From Hyphomicrobiaceae bacterium (GTDB taxonomy: Bacteria > Pseudomonadota > Alphaproteobacteria > Rhizobiales > Hyphomicrobiaceae): a DNA stretch of 24,704 bases. Every line of letters starts with the position of its first letter. Within the stretch, counting starts at the first letter, position 1. The translations under genes were made by a program, and so were the position numbers. Positions 22,634 through 24,704 of the stretch are shown in pieces. Under the pieces are notes generated by a model that did not search any database, was not told the origin of the DNA, and saw nothing but the letters and a program-made list of their open reading frames with translations. The stretch spans positions 1 to 24,704 of the forward strand of contig JAFMSC010000009.1 of NCBI GenBank assembly GCA_017353825.1, written 5' to 3'.

Positions 22634-24220
22634 ATGAAGCTCTATCGCGCCTTCGCCACCGTCGGCGGCCTGACCATGCTCAGCCGCGTCCTCGGTTTCG
22701 CCCGCGACATCCTGATCGCGGCCACACTGGGCTCCGGTGCGGTTGCCGACGCGTTTTTTGTGGCCTTCCGCTTCCCCAATCTGTTCCGGCGCCTGTTCGG
22801 CGAGGGCGCCTTCAACTCGGCCTTCGTACCGCTGTTCGCCGGGCGCCTCGAAAGCGGGGGCCGCGAGGCGGCACGGGCGTTTGCCGAGGAGGCGCTGGCC
22901 GGCCTCGTGTTCATCCTCGTGCTGCTGACGGCGGTCGCCGAGATCGCCATGCCCTTTCTTATGCTGGGGCTGGCGCCGGGGTTCAATGCCAACCCGGACA
23001 AGTTCGACCTGGCGGTGCTGCTCACCCGCATCACCATGCCCTACCTGTTGTGTATGTCGGTGGTGGCGCTGCTCTCGGGCGTGCTCAACTCGGTGGGTAA
23101 GTTCGTGGAGAGCTCGGCCGTCTCCATCGTCCTCAACCTCACCATGATGGTGGCCACACTGGTGGCCATGGCGATGGGTCTCAGCAACGAGCCAATGGCC
23201 GGCGTGGTGCAGGCCTGGGGCGTGTTCGCCGCCGGCGGCCTGCAGCTCATCGTGCTGCTCGACGGCGCGCGCCGCAACGGGCTGTGGCTCAAACTGCGCC
23301 GCCCGCGCATGACCGAGGGCGTCCGCCGGCTCATTGCGCTGGGGATTCCTGGCGTCGTGGCGGGCGGAGTGACGCAACTCAACATCGTGATCGGCACTGT
23401 GATCGCCTCCATGCAGAACGGCGCCGTGTCGCATCTTTACTACGCCGACCGCGTCTATGAGCTGCCGCTCGCCATCGTCGGCATCGCGGTGGGCGTGGTG
23501 CTGCTGCCGGACGTGACGCGGCACCTGCGCGCCGGCGACCATGCCGCGGTGATGGACAGCCAGAACCGGGCGTTCGAGTTCTCCATGCTGCTCACGGTGC
23601 CTGCGGCGGTGGCGCTAGCGGTGGCGCCCACGCCCATCGTGCAGGCACTGTTTCAGCGCGGCGCGTTCGCGGCGGCCGATGTGGCGCCAACGGCCTATGC
23701 GCTTGCCATCTTCGCCCTGGGCTTGCCCTCCTTCGTGCTGATCAAGGTATTCTCGCCCGCCTACTTCGCGCGCGAGGATACCACCACGCCCATGCGCTAT
23801 GCCGTGATCAGTCTGACGGCCAACACCCTGGGCTCGATTGCCCTTTTCTTCCTGTTCCGCCGGCTCGGCCTCATGCCGCACCTCGGCATCGCGGTGGCGA
23901 CCTCGCTGGGCGGATGGCTCAACGCCGGACTGCTCTACGGCACGCTGGTCCGGCGCGGCAATCTCGTGCTCGACTCGCGTCTGAAGTGGGTGTTGCGCGC
24001 AATCCTCGCCAATAGCGTCGTAATGGGCGTTGTGGTGTGGCTGGTCGCGGCCTACCTGGCCGAAATGTTCTCCGCGTCGGGCATCGTGCCACGCGCCACT
24101 GCGCTTGCCGCGCTGGTGGGCGCCGGCCTTGCCGTCTACGGCGTGGGCAGCCTGGCGCTGGGCGCGGTGGAAATGCGCCAGCTGCGCACCGTCCTCCGTC
24201 GGCGTGGGCCGGCGACGTGA
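22634..24220 (+). CDS. murJ: Lipid II flippase MurJ
   Basis: A 528-residue polytopic inner-membrane protein of the MOP/MviN family that flips lipid II to the periplasm for peptidoglycan synthesis. The N-terminal block is highly characteristic: LSRVLGFARDILIAATLGSG and PNLFRRLFGEGAFNSAFVP (48-66), with the arginines at 18, 24, 52 and 53 that line the central cavity in the family. About 14 membrane helices follow, including a YYADRVYELPLAIVGIAVG block. The ATG at 22634 is preferred over a TTG at 22598, which would add 12 arginine-rich residues; AGGG lies about 9 bases before. The 3' end is convergent with a small zinc-ribbon gene, only 9 bases away. Confidence 0.95.
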   Translation: MKLYRAFATVGGLTMLSRVLGFARDILIAATLGSGAVADAFFVAFRFPNLFRRLFGEGAFNSAFVPLFAGRLESGGREAARAFAEEALAGLVFILVLLTAVAEIAMPFLMLGLAPGFNANPDKFDLAVLLTRITMPYLLCMSVVALLSGVLNSVGKFVESSAVSIVLNLTMMVATLVAMAMGLSNEPMAGVVQAWGVFAAGGLQLIVLLDGARRNGLWLKLRRPRMTEGVRRLIALGIPGVVAGGVTQLNIVIGTVIASMQNGAVSHLYYADRVYELPLAIVGIAVGVVLLPDVTRHLRAGDHAAVMDSQNRAFEFSMLLTVPAAVALAVAPTPIVQALFQRGAFAAADVAPTAYALAIFALGLPSFVLIKVFSPAYFAREDTTTPMRYAVISLTANTLGSIALFFLFRRLGLMPHLGIAVATSLGGWLNAGLLYGTLVRRGNLVLDSRLKWVLRAILANSVVMGVVVWLVAAYLAEMFSASGIVPRATALAALVGAGLAVYGVGSLALGAVEMRQLRTVLRRRGPAT

Positions 24221-24229
24221 TCGTAGAGA

Positions 24230-24553
24230 CTACCGCCTTCGCCTTGATGCTGCCTTCGGCATCGGCCGGTCTGACCAGCTTATCCCTTCGAGATCCTTGA
24301 AGCTGTAGCGCACGCCTGCCTTCTCCGCTTCCACATCGAAGCATCCGGGGCACAGCCGGCGCCACCGGTTGAGCACCACCGCCTTCCACGCCGCCTGAGG
24401 CTCAACGCGGTAGCTGATCGGGCTGGCGCCCTTGCACTTGTCGCAGGTGTCGCTGCGGAAGGTGACCATGCGCAAGGTGTAGGGCCCAAGACCGCCGGTC
24501 CACAATCGGCGCCTTGGGGGAACCGGCCAGCGACGGGAGCGTTTTGCCGGCAT
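24230..24553 (-). CDS. Small zinc-ribbon protein of unknown function
   Basis: A 107-residue basic protein with two CxxC pairs: Cys37-x-x-Cys40 in DTCDKCKG and Cys68-x-x-Cys71 in RLCPGCFDVEAEK. This spacing (27 residues between pairs) suits a structural zinc ribbon, possibly nucleic-acid binding. The first 30 residues are rich in Arg and Pro and may be untranslated: an ATG at 24469 (MVTFRSDTCDKC) is an alternative start giving 79 residues. No strong ribosome site is seen for either. It is convergent with murJ (9-base gap). I do not recognise a named family. Confidence 0.6.
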   Translation of the reverse strand: MPAKRSRRWPVPPRRRLWTGGLGPYTLRMVTFRSDTCDKCKGASPISYRVEPQAAWKAVVLNRWRRLCPGCFDVEAEKAGVRYSFKDLEGISWSDRPMPKAASRRRR

Positions 24554-24585
24554 GGTTACCAGCCTAGCGAGGTCCCGCGGCGTTT

Positions 24586-24704
24586 GTGCTTTTGGCAGAG
24601 TTCGACAAGTGGACCAAAAAGCAATTCGATAAGTTCTGTAGACAGCTCGAAATCAGCAAATGGGTTCCCTCGACCGACGAGCCGTCGCCACGTCCTCAAC
24701 GTTG
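24586..24704 (+). CDS. Start of an unrecognised gene (3' end outside window)
   Basis: A frame from GTG 24586 (or TTG 24592) runs off the right edge with 39 codons: LLAEFDKWTKKQFDKFCRQL and onwards, a lysine- and phenylalanine-rich helical start. A GAGGT lies 12 bases before the GTG. Composition is lower in GC than the neighbouring genes, which hints at a recently acquired gene. An in-frame stop near 24560 limits the start. No family is assigned. Confidence 0.35.
   Translation, partial: MLLAEFDKWTKKQFDKFCRQLEISKWVPSTDEPSPRPQR

Noticed and set aside
22550..23542. Long minus-strand frame over murJ
   Set aside because: Low-complexity shadow frame rich in His, Gln, Arg and Glu, on the opposite strand to an intact MurJ.

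Overview
The window looks like chromosomal DNA of a GC-rich alphaproteobacterium, most likely Hyphomicrobiales or a close relative. This rests on the style of the proteins (a 919-residue GlnD with two ACT domains, a MurJ, an anti-sigma protein of the 'VKPWFAGRL' type), on glnD lying close to murJ, and on a typical alphaproteobacterial IS1-like transposase remnant. No rRNA, tRNA, CRISPR array or intact insertion sequence was seen. Base composition was judged by eye, not computed.

Layout. (1) 1-1300: the 3' part of a membrane anti-sigma gene, then about 750 gene-free bases with a cluster of inverted repeats. (2) 1314-1900: a GNAT acetyltransferase on the minus strand whose ribosome-binding region is a five-copy 15-bp tandem repeat, with a terminator-like hairpin just upstream. 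(3) 2064-3718: a decay zone holding an IS1-like transposase remnant next to a multicopper oxidase pseudogene that is truncated, frameshifted and has lost two copper ligands. (4) 3915-6360: an orphan STN-domain protein and a secreted PhoX-like (DUF839) protein. (5) 6475-18359: a peptide/amide uptake and hydrolysis region. A minus-strand operon dppA-dppB-dppC-dppDF (the last is one fused double ATPase) lies back to back with plus-strand genes for an M81 (MlrC-like) metallopeptidase and an M20 ArgE/DapE-type hydrolase; an amidase-signature hydrolase lies further downstream of the transporter. (6) 18629-24220: housekeeping genes glnD and murJ, with a rhomboid protease inserted on the opposite strand. 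(7) 24230-24704: a small zinc-ribbon protein and the start of an unrecognised gene.

How the genes may work together. DppA would capture a peptide-like compound in the periplasm, DppBC/DppDF would import it, and the cytoplasmic M81, M20 and amidase enzymes would cut it. The substrate cannot be read from the sequence. The presence of an MlrC-family enzyme allows a non-ribosomal or otherwise modified peptide as one option.

The most unusual signal is that two unrelated genes (GNAT and M81) each carry a short tandem array (5 x 15 bp; 8 x 13 bp) that ends at, or a few bases before, the start codon, with a Shine-Dalgarno-like purine run in every unit. This suggests repeat-number variation acting on translation initiation. 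A second theme is gene decay: a multicopper oxidase, a transposase and a YwqK/MORN-type gene can each be reconstructed only by joining several frames.
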